A DNA stretch of 64,000 nucleotides from Mesorhizobium sp. LSHC420B00 (GCF_000503055.1 NZ_AYVY01000008.1:82725-146724), one strand, 5' to 3'. Counted from the first letter of the stretch, positions 46,073-56,321 are shown. The notes: generated from the letters alone by a model not told the origin. Numbers and translations: made by a program.

Positions 46073-46384
46073 TCACGCGATCTCCAGGTCGCACACTATC
46101 AGCCCGTCCGTGCCACCTTCGAGCGCCGCGACCAGTCTCGCGCCGGCTCGCTGGTGCGCTTCATGCTCCAGATAGGCATCGCGTGCCGCCGCATCGCGAA
46201 AGTCGATGGTGAAGCCGTGCGTGAAGCCGCGGGCGAAGGGTTCTGGGCTGGTGTTGGCGCTGAACTCGACCTTGCCCATGCCGTCGATCACCGGCCGCAA
46301 CGCTTCGAGATCGCCATGGATTGCCGCGCGCTCGGCGATGGCGACATCGTTGCGGAATCTGACGAAAACACAGTGCCTGATCAT
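46073..46384 (-). CDS. Dabb-family stress-responsive A/B barrel protein
   Basis: 103 aa from the ATG at 46384 (MIRHCVFVRFRND, the family start). A ferredoxin-like barrel of the Dabb type; FTHGFTIDFRDAAARDAYLEH is the conserved middle. Some family members act as small cyclases or lyases on polyketide-like compounds, others are stress-induced with unknown role. It is the last gene of the long leftward array, 10 bases after the GMC gene. Confidence 0.85.
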   Translation of the reverse strand: MIRHCVFVRFRNDVAIAERAAIHGDLEALRPVIDGMGKVEFSANTSPEPFARGFTHGFTIDFRDAAARDAYLEHEAHQRAGARLVAALEGGTDGLIVCDLEIA

Positions 46385-46394
46385 TCTTTGTCCC

Positions 46395-48023
46395 TCATGC
46401 CGCTCGGTTGGTGGAAAACACCGCCGGCGGCAGCGGCTCCCGGCCAAGGATCAGATCGGCGCCCTTTTCGCCTACCATGATCGTCGGCGCGTTGGTGTTG
46501 GAGGAGGGGATGCGCGGCATCACCGAGGCGTCGCAGACGCGCAGGCCCTCGATGCCGCGCAGCTTGAGATCGGGCGTTACCACGCTCATCGCATCGTGGC
46601 CCATGCGGCAGGTGCCGACCGGGTGGTGGTCGGTCTTGGAACTGCGGCAGGCGTAGTCGAACAGTTCGTCGCCGGTCTGCAGGTCGGGTCCCGGTAGTAC
46701 CTCGCGCAGCACGTAGGGCTGCAGCGCCTTCTGCCGCATGATCTCGCGCGCCAGCCTCAGCCCCTTGATCGACATGTCGCGGTCATAGGGATCGGACCAA
46801 TAGTTCGGATCGATCAGCGGGCGGTCGGCCGGGTCGGCACTGTTCAGCCGCACCGTGCCGCGCGAGCGCGGTGGCAGGAAGGCCGAGTTCAGTGTCACGC
46901 CCGGATTGTTCAGCTTCTCGACGCCGGCCTCGATGCCGGAGCCGAGGCCGAGATGCAGCTGGATATCGGGAGAGGCGGCGGTCGGATCGGCGTACCAGAA
47001 GCCGCCGGTTTCGAACAGGCTGGAGGCCACGGGGCCCTTCTTCAGGAGAAGATACTGCAGGCCGGCCCACGCCGTCCAGTGCAGCTTGGCGTAGTTGTCA
47101 TAGGTGTGGTTGCCGGTGCATTCGGCGATGACGAACAGGTCGAGGTGATCCTGCAGATTGGAGCCGACGCCGGGCAAATCGTGCACCGGCGTCACGCCGA
47201 CCGCCTTCAGATGGTCGGCCGGGCCGATGCCCGACTGCATCAGAAGCTTCGGCGAGCCGATGGCGCCGGACGAGACGATCACCTCGCGTTCGGCGTGCAG
47301 GATCGTTGGCTGGCCGCCCGGCTTGTCGACGATCTCGACGCCGACAGCGCGGCCTTTGTCGACGACGATGCGTGTCACCAGAACGCCGGTCCTGATGGTG
47401 AGATTCTTGCGCTCGCGGATCGGCCTGAGATAGGCGACCGAGGCGGAGGAGCGTTTTGCGTCCTTCTGCGTCAATTGGTAGTAGCCGACGCCCTCCTGGC
47501 TGGCGCCGTTGAAGTCGGGATTAAAGGGAATGCCCATCTCTTGTCCGGCACGGAAATAGGCCTCGCAGATCGGCAGCGGCGCGATCGGGTTCGATACGCC
47601 GAGCGGGCCCTGGTCGCCGTGAAAATCGTTGGCATAGCGCTGGTTGTTCTCGGCGCGCTTGAAATAGGGCAGCACGTCGCGATAGCCCCAACCGGCAAGG
47701 CCTTCTTCCTTCTCCCAGGCATCGTAGTCGCGTGCGTTGCCGCGCGTGTAGATCTGGGCGTTGATCGAAGAGCCGCCGCCGATCACCTTGGCCTGCGTGT
47801 ACCGGAAGACGCGATCGTTCATGTACTTTTGCGGCACCGTCGACCAGCCCCAGGCGGCGATGCCCTTGGTCATCTTGGCAAAACCGGCCGGCATGTGGAT
47901 CAAGGGATGCCAGTCCTTGCCGCCGGCTTCGAGCAGCAGCACCTGATGCGACGGATCTTCGCTCAGCCGATTGGCGAGTACGCAGCCGGCCGGGCCGGCG
48001 CCGACAATTATGTAGTCAGTCAT
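46395..48023 (-). CDS. GMC-family FAD oxidoreductase (choline dehydrogenase-like)
   Basis: 542 aa. FAD-binding YIIVGAGPAGCVLANRL at the N-terminus, GMC signature 1 GGGSSINAQIYTRG near residue 85, signature 2 SGAIGSPKLLMQSGIGP near residue 260, and catalytic His in HHPVGTCRMG with a second His/Asn in NTNAPTIMVGEKGADL. Oxidises an alcohol to an aldehyde or ketone. The choline operon genes betB/betI are absent, so choline is unlikely; the substrate is probably that of the array. Confidence 0.9.
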   Translation of the reverse strand: MTDYIIVGAGPAGCVLANRLSEDPSHQVLLLEAGGKDWHPLIHMPAGFAKMTKGIAAWGWSTVPQKYMNDRVFRYTQAKVIGGGSSINAQIYTRGNARDYDAWEKEEGLAGWGYRDVLPYFKRAENNQRYANDFHGDQGPLGVSNPIAPLPICEAYFRAGQEMGIPFNPDFNGASQEGVGYYQLTQKDAKRSSASVAYLRPIRERKNLTIRTGVLVTRIVVDKGRAVGVEIVDKPGGQPTILHAEREVIVSSGAIGSPKLLMQSGIGPADHLKAVGVTPVHDLPGVGSNLQDHLDLFVIAECTGNHTYDNYAKLHWTAWAGLQYLLLKKGPVASSLFETGGFWYADPTAASPDIQLHLGLGSGIEAGVEKLNNPGVTLNSAFLPPRSRGTVRLNSADPADRPLIDPNYWSDPYDRDMSIKGLRLAREIMRQKALQPYVLREVLPGPDLQTGDELFDYACRSSKTDHHPVGTCRMGHDAMSVVTPDLKLRGIEGLRVCDASVMPRIPSSNTNAPTIMVGEKGADLILGREPLPPAVFSTNRAA

Positions 48024-48052
48024 GGGATGTAGTCGATCATGGCGTCACCTGT

Positions 48053-48814
48053 TCATAGCCTCGGCACGGACAGCGCGCCGTCGACATTGATGACCGAGCC
48101 GGTCGAAAAGCCGAGCTTGCCCCCGGCGAGCGCCGCCACGGCGGCACCGATATCCTTGCTCTCGCCCCAGCGCATTGCCGGCACCAGGCCGCCGTCGATC
48201 AATCCGTCATATTTGGCGGTGACACCCGCGGTCATGTCGGTGCGGATGATGCCCGGCCGCACTTCGAACACGGCGATGTTTTCGGCGGCAAGCCGCAGCG
48301 CCAGGTTCTTCACCCACATCGAAAGCCCGGCCTTGGAAATGCAGTAATCGGAGCGTTCCGGCGAGGCCATGGCGGCACTGACCGAAGTGATGGTGATGAT
48401 CGACCTCGCACCATCGCTCGGCAGGTCGAGCATCGCTTTGGCAACGGCCTGGCTGAGGAATACGGTGCCGCGCAGATTGATGCTGAGCACCCGGTCGAAA
48501 TTTTCCGGCTTGAGTTCAAGCAGGTCGCCGCGCAGGACGGTTCCGATGCCAGCATTGTTGACCAGGCAGTCGATGCGGCCGAAGGCGCTTGTCGCGGCAT
48601 CGATCAGCGCTGCATGGTCGTCGAGGTCGGCGATGTCGCCGCTGACATAGGCGAACTTCGCGCCGCGCCCGGTGATGTCGGCGGCGAGCCCGTCGGCGGC
48701 TTCGTTGGCAAGGTCGGCGACGAGGATGTCGAAGCCGGCGCTGGCCAGCGCCTCGGCGCAGGCAAGGCCGATGCCGCGCGCGCCGCCGGTGACGATCGCT
48801 GCCGGGCGGCTCAT
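48053..48814 (-). CDS. SDR-family oxidoreductase (3-ketoacyl-ACP reductase-like)
   Basis: 253 aa. TGGARGIG near residue 8, NNAG near residue 90, catalytic YCISKAG near residue 160, C-terminal GSVINVDGAL. Overlaps the GMC gene upstream by 4 bases, so it is translated with it. In sugar loci this group oxidises or reduces a keto-sugar or lactone precursor (inference). Confidence 0.9.
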   Translation of the reverse strand: MSRPAAIVTGGARGIGLACAEALASAGFDILVADLANEAADGLAADITGRGAKFAYVSGDIADLDDHAALIDAATSAFGRIDCLVNNAGIGTVLRGDLLELKPENFDRVLSINLRGTVFLSQAVAKAMLDLPSDGARSIITITSVSAAMASPERSDYCISKAGLSMWVKNLALRLAAENIAVFEVRPGIIRTDMTAGVTAKYDGLIDGGLVPAMRWGESKDIGAAVAALAGGKLGFSTGSVINVDGALSVPRL

Positions 48815-50325
48815 GTTGCGAGCTCCGTCTTGCGGATGTGGTCGGCGACGCGCAGCGCCTGTGCGGCGATCGACAGCGCCGGATTGACGGCGGCCGAATT
48901 CGGCAGGAAGCCGGCATCGACGACGAACAAATTGCTGTGGTCGAAGGAGCGGCAGAATGGGTCGAGCGGCGAGGTCGCCGGGTCATTGCCCATCTTCACC
49001 GTGCCGCACTGGTGCGAGGGCGTGCGCTTGTCGAACGGCCGCGACAGGACGATCGGATAGCCGCAGGCGCGGAAATTCTCGCGCATCACCTTGGTCAGCC
49101 CGTCGAGCGACTCCATGTTGGAGCGCCGCCACTGCATGACGATGTCCTTGCCGTCGACCATGATGCGGCTCTCGGGATCGGGCAGGTCCTCGCACATCAG
49201 ATACCAGTCGACGGCGCGGCCGGCCATGAAATCGAGCGCGAATTTGGGCGCGCGCCTGACATTGGCCTTGAGGATGTTGCCGTCGATCTTGCCGAGGAGT
49301 TGGACATTGCCGAGCGGCTTGCCGCCCTTGCCGTCGGACAGATAATAGTCGTTCAGCATCAGCGTCTTCTGGTAGACGGATTTGTTCCGGCGGCGCGGAT
49401 CGATCGCCAGCATGGCGCTCGAATTGTGGTTCATGAAGTTGCGGCCGACCTGGTCGGAGCGGTTGGCCAGGCCTTTGCCGCCGCCTTTGCCGTTGGGGGA
49501 AGGCGAACGCAGCAGGATGGCGGCGGAATTGACCGCGCCGGCCGACAGGATGACCAGCTTCGGCGCGACGCTCTTCAGCGTACCGTTCTGTCGATAATGG
49601 ACGGCGGCGATCGTCCTGGCGTCCGGCGATGCTTCGAGATGTTCGACATGCGCGCCGGTCTCGAGCTTGATGTTCTGGTCGGCAAGGGCCGACGCCAGCG
49701 GCCCCGTTTGCGCGTCGACCTTGCCGGCGCCGGTGTTGGGAAACGCATCCCACGGCGTGCTGCCGTCTTTCAGCCAGGCTTCGATGTCGACGCCGAGCGG
49801 CAGCGATGCCGGATGCAGGCCCAGGCTCTTCAACTCGGCGCGCGCACGCGCGATAGGCGGCTCGTCGGGTACCGGGCCGAAAGGGTAGGGCGTCGAGTGG
49901 AACGGCTCGGTCGGGTCTTCGCCGAGCGCACCACGCACGCGAAAAAGCTGCTCGGCCCTGGAATACCAGGGTTCGAATTCCTCATAGGAAAACGGCCAGG
50001 CCGGCGAGATGCCGCCATAGTGCTCCATCTCCGAAAAGTCTTGCCTGCGGTAGCGGATCAGCACCGCGCCGTAGAATTTCGAATTGCCGCCGACATAGTA
50101 GTAATTGCCAGGGTTGAACGCGGCACCCCCGGCCTCGAGCCACATCTCCTTCGGCCGGTAGTGGCCATCGACGAAGATGGCGCGGGTGTCGCGTGTATGC
50201 GGCGTCGCCGGCAGCGGTTCGCCGCGCTCCAGCATCAGGATCGAGGCGCCACCGCCGGCAAGGCCGGAAGCGATCGTGGCGCCGCCTATGCCGGAGCCGA
50301 TGATGACGATATCTGGATTTGTCAT
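48811..50325 (-). CDS. GMC-family oxidoreductase (sugar-dehydrogenase-like)
   Basis: 504 aa. FAD motif VIIGSGIGGATIASGLA at the N-terminus, then GGNSKFYGAVLIRYR, and near the C-terminus SHQCGTVKMGNDP and NPALSIAAQALRVADHI. The GGNSKFYG and HQCGT patterns place it with the sugar/gluconate dehydrogenase-like GMC branch, apart from the choline-type paralog at 46395. Starts 5 bases after the ATPase gene. Confidence 0.9.
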   Translation of the reverse strand: MTNPDIVIIGSGIGGATIASGLAGGGASILMLERGEPLPATPHTRDTRAIFVDGHYRPKEMWLEAGGAAFNPGNYYYVGGNSKFYGAVLIRYRRQDFSEMEHYGGISPAWPFSYEEFEPWYSRAEQLFRVRGALGEDPTEPFHSTPYPFGPVPDEPPIARARAELKSLGLHPASLPLGVDIEAWLKDGSTPWDAFPNTGAGKVDAQTGPLASALADQNIKLETGAHVEHLEASPDARTIAAVHYRQNGTLKSVAPKLVILSAGAVNSAAILLRSPSPNGKGGGKGLANRSDQVGRNFMNHNSSAMLAIDPRRRNKSVYQKTLMLNDYYLSDGKGGKPLGNVQLLGKIDGNILKANVRRAPKFALDFMAGRAVDWYLMCEDLPDPESRIMVDGKDIVMQWRRSNMESLDGLTKVMRENFRACGYPIVLSRPFDKRTPSHQCGTVKMGNDPATSPLDPFCRSFDHSNLFVVDAGFLPNSAAVNPALSIAAQALRVADHIRKTELAT

Positions 50326-50330
50326 GGCCG

Positions 50331-51446
50331 TCAGACGATGCGTCTCTCGGTCGCCGGATCGAAGAACACCGCCTTGGTCAGGTTGAAGGCGAGCGGCGTG
50401 ACCGTGCCGGGCTGGATGTTGGCGTCGGCGCGCAGCCGCGCCACCACCGCCTTGCCGCCGAGATTGGTGACCGCGAACGTATCCGAGCCGGCCGGCTCGA
50501 TGACCTCGATGTGACAGTCGGCGCGGGCGATGTTCGAGGCGTTGCGTTCGGCCCCTTCGGGATCGGTCAGTGCTTCCGGGCGGACGCCGAAGATGATCGG
50601 TTTTCCCTGGAACGCCGACAGGCCGGCCGGCGCATTGGCCAGCGGCAGCGAGATCGGCTGGCGCGCCTCGCGCTCCATGACGACGGAGAAGCCGCTGCCG
50701 TTGCTGCCGATCGTCGCCGGGATCAGGTTCATCGCCGGCGAGCCCATGAAGTCAGCAACAAACAGGTTGACCGGATTGTTATAGATTTCGGCCGGCGTAC
50801 CGAACTGCTGCACCTCGCCGTCGCGCATCACCGCGATCTTGGTGGCCAGCGTCATCGCCTCGATCTGGTCGTGCGTGACGTAGACGATGGTGGTGCCGGT
50901 GGTGGCGTGCAGGCGCTTGATCTCGATGCGCATGTCGACGCGCAGCTTGGCGTCGAGGTTGGACAAAGGCTCGTCGAACAGGAACAGCTTTGGATCGCGC
51001 ACCAGTGCCCGGCCCATGGCGACGCGCTGGCGCTGGCCGCCGGAAAGCTGGCTTGGCTTGCGCTTCAGCAAATGGCCGATCTGCAGGACCTTCGCCACCT
51101 TGTCGATGGCCTTCTGGCGCTCGTCGGCCGGCACGCCGCGCATCTCCATGCCGAAGGCGATATTGCCGGCGACCGTCATGTTCGGATAGAGCGCGTAGCT
51201 CTGGAAGACCATCGCGATGTCGCGCTTGGAGGGGTGGAGATCGTTGATCGTGCGTCCGTCGACGCGGATTTCGCCTTCGGTGATGGTCTCCAGGCCGGCA
51301 ATGGTGTTGAGCAGCGTGGACTTGCCGCAACCGGAGGGCCCGACCAGCACGAGAAAGCCGCCCTTTTCGAGGTCGAGATCGATGCCTTTCAGGATCTCGA
51401 CCGCTCCGAAACGCTTCTTCAACCCGTCAATTTCCAGAAAAGCCAT
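50331..51446 (-). CDS. Sugar ABC transporter ATP-binding protein (UgpC/MsmK-like)
   Basis: 371 aa. Walker A GPSGCGKST (near residue 36), signature LSGGQRQR, Walker B FLFDEPLSNLDAKLR, His switch THDQIEA, then an OB/TOBE regulatory domain from about residue 240. The CUT1 carbohydrate class. Adjacent permeases and binding protein complete the importer. Confidence 0.93.
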   Translation of the reverse strand: MAFLEIDGLKKRFGAVEILKGIDLDLEKGGFLVLVGPSGCGKSTLLNTIAGLETITEGEIRVDGRTINDLHPSKRDIAMVFQSYALYPNMTVAGNIAFGMEMRGVPADERQKAIDKVAKVLQIGHLLKRKPSQLSGGQRQRVAMGRALVRDPKLFLFDEPLSNLDAKLRVDMRIEIKRLHATTGTTIVYVTHDQIEAMTLATKIAVMRDGEVQQFGTPAEIYNNPVNLFVADFMGSPAMNLIPATIGSNGSGFSVVMEREARQPISLPLANAPAGLSAFQGKPIIFGVRPEALTDPEGAERNASNIARADCHIEVIEPAGSDTFAVTNLGGKAVVARLRADANIQPGTVTPLAFNLTKAVFFDPATERRIV

Positions 51447-51450
51447 GCGA

Positions 51451-52395
51451 TTATCCTTTGACGGCGCCGGCCATCAGGCCGCGCACGAAATAGCGGCCGG
51501 CGAGCACATAGACGAGGAGCGTCGGCAGCGCGGCGATCATCGCCGCCGCCATGTTGACGTTGTATTCGACGACGCCGGTCGAGGTGTTGACGACGTTGTT
51601 CAGCGCCACGGTCATCGGCATCACGTCCCCGGAGCCGGCATAGGCGGAGGCAAAGAGGAAGTCGTTCCAGATATTGGTGAACTGGTAGATCACCGTCACC
51701 ACGATGATCGGCAGCGAGTTGGGCAGCATGATGCGCCGGAAGATCTGGAAGAAGCTGGCGCCGTCGATCTGCGCCGCCTTCACCAATTCATTCGGAAACG
51801 CTTCGTAGTAATTGCGGAAGAACAGGGTGGTGAAGCCGATGCCGTAGACGACGTGGACGAACACCAGGTTCACCGTCGGATTGCCGAAGCCGAAGGTGAG
51901 GCCGGTCGCGTTCTGCAGTTTGACGCCGAATCGGCCGAAGCTGCCGAGGATCGTTGCCATCGGCAAGAGAACCGATTGGAACGGGATGAAGCAGGCAAAC
52001 AGCATCAGCCCGAACACCAGCGTCGCCCCGCGAAAGCGCCACTTCGTCAGCACATAGCCGTTGAGCGCGCCGAGCAGGGTCGAGATGACGACCGCTGGAA
52101 CCACCATCTTGATCGAGTTCCAGAAATAACCCTTCATGCCGACGCAGGTGAGACCCGAGCAGACCTCGCTCCACGCCCTTATCCAGGGTGCGAAAGTCGG
52201 CGCTTGCGGCAGCGCCAGCATGTTGCCGTTCTGGATTTCGTCCATGGTCTTGAACGAGGTCACCAGCATGACGAATAGCGGCATCAGGTAGAACAGCGCG
52301 AACAGCGCCAGCAGCCCGTAGATGACGATGCGGTTGACCGTCCTGGCGCGGATACCGCCAGTGTTCTGGCGAGCAGGAGTGGCCACGGCGCTCAT
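51451..52395 (-). CDS. Carbohydrate ABC transporter permease (MalG type)
   Basis: 314 aa, six spans. EAA loop NELVKAAQIDGASFFQIFRRIMLPNSLP near residue 195. The C-terminus VRGLMAGAVKG is the usual MalG-type end. Overlaps the MalF-type gene by 4 bases. Confidence 0.92.
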   Translation of the reverse strand: MSAVATPARQNTGGIRARTVNRIVIYGLLALFALFYLMPLFVMLVTSFKTMDEIQNGNMLALPQAPTFAPWIRAWSEVCSGLTCVGMKGYFWNSIKMVVPAVVISTLLGALNGYVLTKWRFRGATLVFGLMLFACFIPFQSVLLPMATILGSFGRFGVKLQNATGLTFGFGNPTVNLVFVHVVYGIGFTTLFFRNYYEAFPNELVKAAQIDGASFFQIFRRIMLPNSLPIIVVTVIYQFTNIWNDFLFASAYAGSGDVMPMTVALNNVVNTSTGVVEYNVNMAAAMIAALPTLLVYVLAGRYFVRGLMAGAVKG

Positions 52396-53351
52396 CGCGG
52401 CTTCTCCCGGAGCTCGGAATAGAGATAGGGAACGATGATCGCGGTGATGGTCATCAGCATGATCACGGCGCTGGCCGAGCCGACGGCCATTTCGTTGCGC
52501 TTGAAGGTGTACTCATACATGAAGTTCGACGGCAGCCAAGCCGAGCCGCCCGGCCCGCCGCTGGTCAGCGCGACGACCAGATCGTAGGACTTGATGGCGA
52601 GATGCGCGAGCACGATCAACGCCGAAAGGAAGATCGGCCGCAGCAGCGGAATGACGATGCGGCGGTAGAGCTGGAAGGTGGTGGCGCCGTCGATCTGCGC
52701 CGCCTTCATGATCTCGCCGTCGATCCCGCGCAGGCCGGCCAGGAACATCGCCATGATAAAGCCCGAAGCCTGCCAGACGCCGGCGATGACCACCGTGTAG
52801 ATGACGAAATCCTTGTTCTTGATCCAGTCGAAATGGAAGCTCGTCCAGCCCCACTGGTGCAACGTCTGCTCGAGGCCGAGGCCGGGGTCGAGAAACCATT
52901 TCCAGGCAACGCCGGTGACGATGAAGGACAGTGCCATGGGGTAGAGATAGATCGGCCGCAACATGCCTTCGCCGCGGATCTTCTGATCAAGCAGGATCGC
53001 CAGGAACAGGCCGAGTGCCAAGCAGATGGAAATATAGAGGAAGCCGAAAATCCCCATATTGGTGATCGACGTGTACCAGCTGGACGGCGGATCGCTTTCG
53101 AAGGTCCAGCGCCATAGCCGCTGATAGGCGCGTGGCCCGGTGATGGCGTAGGAGGGAAAGGTCTTGGAGTTGGTGAAGGACAGATAGATCGTCCACAGGA
53201 TGAAGCCGTAGACGAAGACGACGGAGGCGGCAAAGCTTGGCGCTAGCACGAGCTTCGGCAGCGCGTCCTGAAGGCGCGAGCGCACAGAGGCGCCCGGACG
53301 GGCATCGTGCTCCGGCGTCAGCGTGATACTGGTTTCAGCAACTGTACTCAT
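52392..53351 (-). CDS. Carbohydrate ABC transporter permease (MalF type)
   Basis: 319 aa from the ATG at 53351, six spans. EAA loop GEIMKAAQIDGATTFQLYRRIVIPLLRP. A longer frame to 53483 passes through the intercistronic hairpin and is not credible. Pairs with the MalG-type permease. Confidence 0.91.
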   Translation of the reverse strand: MSTVAETSITLTPEHDARPGASVRSRLQDALPKLVLAPSFAASVVFVYGFILWTIYLSFTNSKTFPSYAITGPRAYQRLWRWTFESDPPSSWYTSITNMGIFGFLYISICLALGLFLAILLDQKIRGEGMLRPIYLYPMALSFIVTGVAWKWFLDPGLGLEQTLHQWGWTSFHFDWIKNKDFVIYTVVIAGVWQASGFIMAMFLAGLRGIDGEIMKAAQIDGATTFQLYRRIVIPLLRPIFLSALIVLAHLAIKSYDLVVALTSGGPGGSAWLPSNFMYEYTFKRNEMAVGSASAVIMLMTITAIIVPYLYSELREKPR

Positions 53352-53450
53352 CTGTCCATTCCGTATGGCGGGTCCGGAATTCGGCTGTCGCGGGCTCTGC
53401 GGCACGAAAGCGTGCCGGTCGGCGCAACCGCAAAACCTCGCCGCAGGGAA

Positions 53451-53476
53451 ATCTCCCCGGCTTGCGCCGGGGAGAT
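53451..53476 (-). other. Intercistronic hairpin after sugar-binding protein gene
   Basis: Perfect 11-bp arms ATCTCCCCGGC and GCCGGGGAGAT, loop TTGC, 19 bp past the binding-protein stop. No T-run in the leftward direction. Same placement as the hairpin at 35991. Confidence 0.75.
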
Positions 53477-53495
53477 CATTCACATCGGCGGTGCC

Positions 53496-54749
53496 TTACT
53501 TGGCGTCTTCGATCGCGCTGACCAGTTGGGTCACGGCCTCGTCCGAGGTCTTGATCTGGCCGTGCACGAACTTCGAGACGACATCCTTGTAGGCGTTGGC
53601 AACCGCCGGAGGCGCGCCATAGCCTTGCGCCAGCGAACCGAACAGCGTGCCGCCTTCATTGGCGGCCTTCAAATCGGCCATGCCCTTCTTGCCGCAAGCG
53701 TCGAAATCGGTGTCCGGCACGTCGGTGCGGGCCGGAACAGAGCCCTTGACGACGTTGAAGGCCGACTGGAAGCTCTTCGACAGAGTGGCGGTGGCCAAGG
53801 CGATCTGGGCGGCCTTGCGGTCCTCCGGAACGTTGAACATGCCGAACATGTCGGAGTTGTAGACGACGCTGCCATCGGTGCCGGGGAAGCGGTAGCACAG
53901 GAAGTCGGTGCCGGGGACCTTCTTGGCGGCGTTGAATTCGCCCTTGGCCCAGTCACCCATCACCTGCACCAACGCATCGCCCTTGATGACCATGGCGGTG
54001 GCGAGGTTCCAGTCCCGGCCCGAGAAGTTCGGGTCGACATAGGTGACGAGCTTGGCGAGATTGTCGAACGACTTCTTCATCGTGTCGGACTTCAGCGACT
54101 CCTCGTCGAGGTCGTTGAAGGCCTTCTTGTAGAACTCGGGCCCGCCGGTCGACAGCACGACCGAGTCGAACATGGTGGCTTCCTGCCAATTCTGGCCGCC
54201 CAGCGCGAGCGGGATGACGCCCGCCGCCTTGGCTTTGTCGAGCAGCGCGATGAAGTCGTCGAAGGTCTTGGGCTCGGTGCCGCCGATCTTGTCCATCACC
54301 GCCTTGTTGATCCACAGCCAGTTGACCGAGTGGACGTTGACCGGGGCCGCGACCCACTTGCCGTCATAGACCGAGAATTTCTGCAGGGCCGCGGGAACGG
54401 ACTTGTCCCAGCCTTCCTTTATCGCCGTCTCGGTCAGGTCGCCCATGACGCCGGCTGCGGCGTAGTCGAGCACGGTATAGCCAAGCATCTGCGAGGCGGT
54501 CGGGTAGTTGCCGGCCGCCACCATCGCCTTCAGCGCGGTCATGGCGGCGTCGCCGCCGCCGCCGGCCACCGGCACGTCCTTCCAGGCAAAGCCTTCCTTG
54601 GCCAGATCCTGCTTGAGCACGTTCAGAGCGGCAGCTTCGCCGCCCGACGTCCACCAATGCAGCATCTGGACTTCCTTGACGTCCTCGGCATGGGCCGCGA
54701 ACGCAACGCCCGACGCGAGTGCCGTCCCGATAAGCAGTTTGCGCAACAT
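53496..54749 (-). CDS. Sugar ABC transporter substrate-binding protein
   Basis: 417 aa, periplasmic, signal peptide ending AAHAED near residue 22. Extracellular solute-binding family 1 (CUT1). The mature start [20 protein letters not shown] matches the glucose/mannose- and oligosaccharide-binding members. Further: [16 protein letters not shown] and the [21 protein letters not shown] ligand-pocket region. The exact sugar cannot be told. Confidence 0.92.
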   Translation of the reverse strand: MLRKLLIGTALASGVAFAAHAEDVKEVQMLHWWTSGGEAAALNVLKQDLAKEGFAWKDVPVAGGGGDAAMTALKAMVAAGNYPTASQMLGYTVLDYAAAGVMGDLTETAIKEGWDKSVPAALQKFSVYDGKWVAAPVNVHSVNWLWINKAVMDKIGGTEPKTFDDFIALLDKAKAAGVIPLALGGQNWQEATMFDSVVLSTGGPEFYKKAFNDLDEESLKSDTMKKSFDNLAKLVTYVDPNFSGRDWNLATAMVIKGDALVQVMGDWAKGEFNAAKKVPGTDFLCYRFPGTDGSVVYNSDMFGMFNVPEDRKAAQIALATATLSKSFQSAFNVVKGSVPARTDVPDTDFDACGKKGMADLKAANEGGTLFGSLAQGYGAPPAVANAYKDVVSKFVHGQIKTSDEAVTQLVSAIEDAK

Positions 54750-54809
54750 GTACTTCCTCCCTTGTTGAACTTACAACGACCGGCGGATGGCCACCGGGTT
54801 CTTCCCAAC

Positions 54810-56321
54810 TCAGCCGACCCACCATCCGGTGCGCTGGCCGCGATGAAACTGGATTGTCTTTTCCTCGGTATAATCCTCGACGGCGCGCTTGCCGAGTTCG
54901 CGTCCCAAACCGGACTGCTTGTAGCCGCCGAAAGGCAGTTCGGGGTAACCCTCCATGAACGTGTTCATCCAAACGGTTCCCGAACGCACATTCCGCGCCA
55001 CCGACATGCACGTATCGATGCTGGCGCTCCACACGCCCGCCGACAGACCATAGGGCGTGTTGTTGGCGATGTGCAACGCCCTTTCAATCGATTCAAAAGT
55101 CAGCACCGAGAGCACCGGACCGAACACTTCCTCGCGCGCAATGGCCATGTCTTCGGTGACGTCGCGAATGATGGTCGGGTCGAGATACTGGCCGGCGCTG
55201 GAAGCAAGTTGCTTGCCGCCAGTATAAATCCGGCTGCCGTCGTTTTCCGCTGCCGTCACGTAGCCGGTGACCTTGGCCACATGGTCGGCGGAGATCATCG
55301 CGCCAACCTTGGTGCGGTCGTCGAGCGGGTCGCCGACAACCACCTTGGCGGTGAGGGCTTTGACGGCGCCGAGGAACTCGTCGGCGATCGCCTCATGGAC
55401 GATCAGCCGGCTGCCGGCATTGCAACATTCGCCGGCATTGAAGAAGCCGCCGAATACCGCCGCGTCGGCGGCGGCCTCGAGGTCGGCGTCGGGAAAGACG
55501 ATCTGGCCGTTCTTGCCGCCGAGCTCCATCGAGACTTTCTTCAGCGAGTTGGCGGCAGACGCCATGGTCATCTTGCCGACGCGGGTGGAGCCGGTGAACG
55601 ACACCATTTCGACCAGCGGATGGCTGACCATCGGTGCGCCGACATCGGCGCCCAGCCCGGCAAGGATGTTGACGACGCCATCGGGCAAGCCGGCCTGCAT
55701 CAGGATCTCGCCGAGCACGAAGGTCGAGGCCGAGGTCATCTCGCTCGGCTTGACCACCGCCGTGCAGCCGGCGGCGAGCGCGAAGGGCAGTTTCTGGCTG
55801 ACGATAAGGAACGGGAAATTCCACGGCGTGATGATCGAGACGACGCCGATCGGTTCGCGCAGCACGACACCGAGCATGGCATCGCCGAGATTGGCGTAGC
55901 TTTCGCCGTGAAGCGTGCGGGCGAGTGCCGCAGCATAGCGCCAGATGTCGATGGCGCCGCCGATCTCGCCGCGCGCCTGGGCAATCGGCTTGCCGGATTC
56001 CAGCGCGTCGAGCCGGGCAATCTCGTCCAGTCGCGCCTCGATCAGGCCAGCCGTCTTGAGCAGGATCGCGGCGCGCTCGGCGGCTTTCATGCGCGGCCAC
56101 GGGCCGGTCTCGAAGGCCTTGTGCGCGGCCTGTACCGCCGCCTCGACGTCCGCCGCGCCGGCTTGCGCATAGCGCGAAACGGTGAAGCCGTGGCCGGGGC
56201 TGCTGCGCTCCAGCGTGCGGCCGTCCTGGGCATCGACGAACTTGCCGTCGATCAGCAGCCGGTAGCTTTTCGGCGCTGCGGCTGCCTCGGCGGGCATAGT
56301 GATGTTAAGAGGCGCGTTCAT
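54810..56321 (-). CDS. NAD(P)-dependent aldehyde dehydrogenase
   Basis: 503 aa. Catalytic Glu in MELGGKNGQIV near residue 268, catalytic Cys in NAGECCNAG near residue 300, cofactor loop FTGSTRVGKMT. Follows the enoyl-CoA hydratase gene by 15 bases. Would turn the aldehyde from a GMC oxidoreductase into an acid for the CoA-transferase (inference). Confidence 0.93.
   Translation of the reverse strand: MNAPLNITMPAEAAAAPKSYRLLIDGKFVDAQDGRTLERSSPGHGFTVSRYAQAGAADVEAAVQAAHKAFETGPWPRMKAAERAAILLKTAGLIEARLDEIARLDALESGKPIAQARGEIGGAIDIWRYAAALARTLHGESYANLGDAMLGVVLREPIGVVSIITPWNFPFLIVSQKLPFALAAGCTAVVKPSEMTSASTFVLGEILMQAGLPDGVVNILAGLGADVGAPMVSHPLVEMVSFTGSTRVGKMTMASAANSLKKVSMELGGKNGQIVFPDADLEAAADAAVFGGFFNAGECCNAGSRLIVHEAIADEFLGAVKALTAKVVVGDPLDDRTKVGAMISADHVAKVTGYVTAAENDGSRIYTGGKQLASSAGQYLDPTIIRDVTEDMAIAREEVFGPVLSVLTFESIERALHIANNTPYGLSAGVWSASIDTCMSVARNVRSGTVWMNTFMEGYPELPFGGYKQSGLGRELGKRAVEDYTEEKTIQFHRGQRTGWWVG

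Noticed and set aside
46395-48023. Choline dehydrogenase BetA
   Set aside because: The protein is GMC family and similar in length, but betB, betI and choline transport genes are absent and it sits in a sugar-type array.
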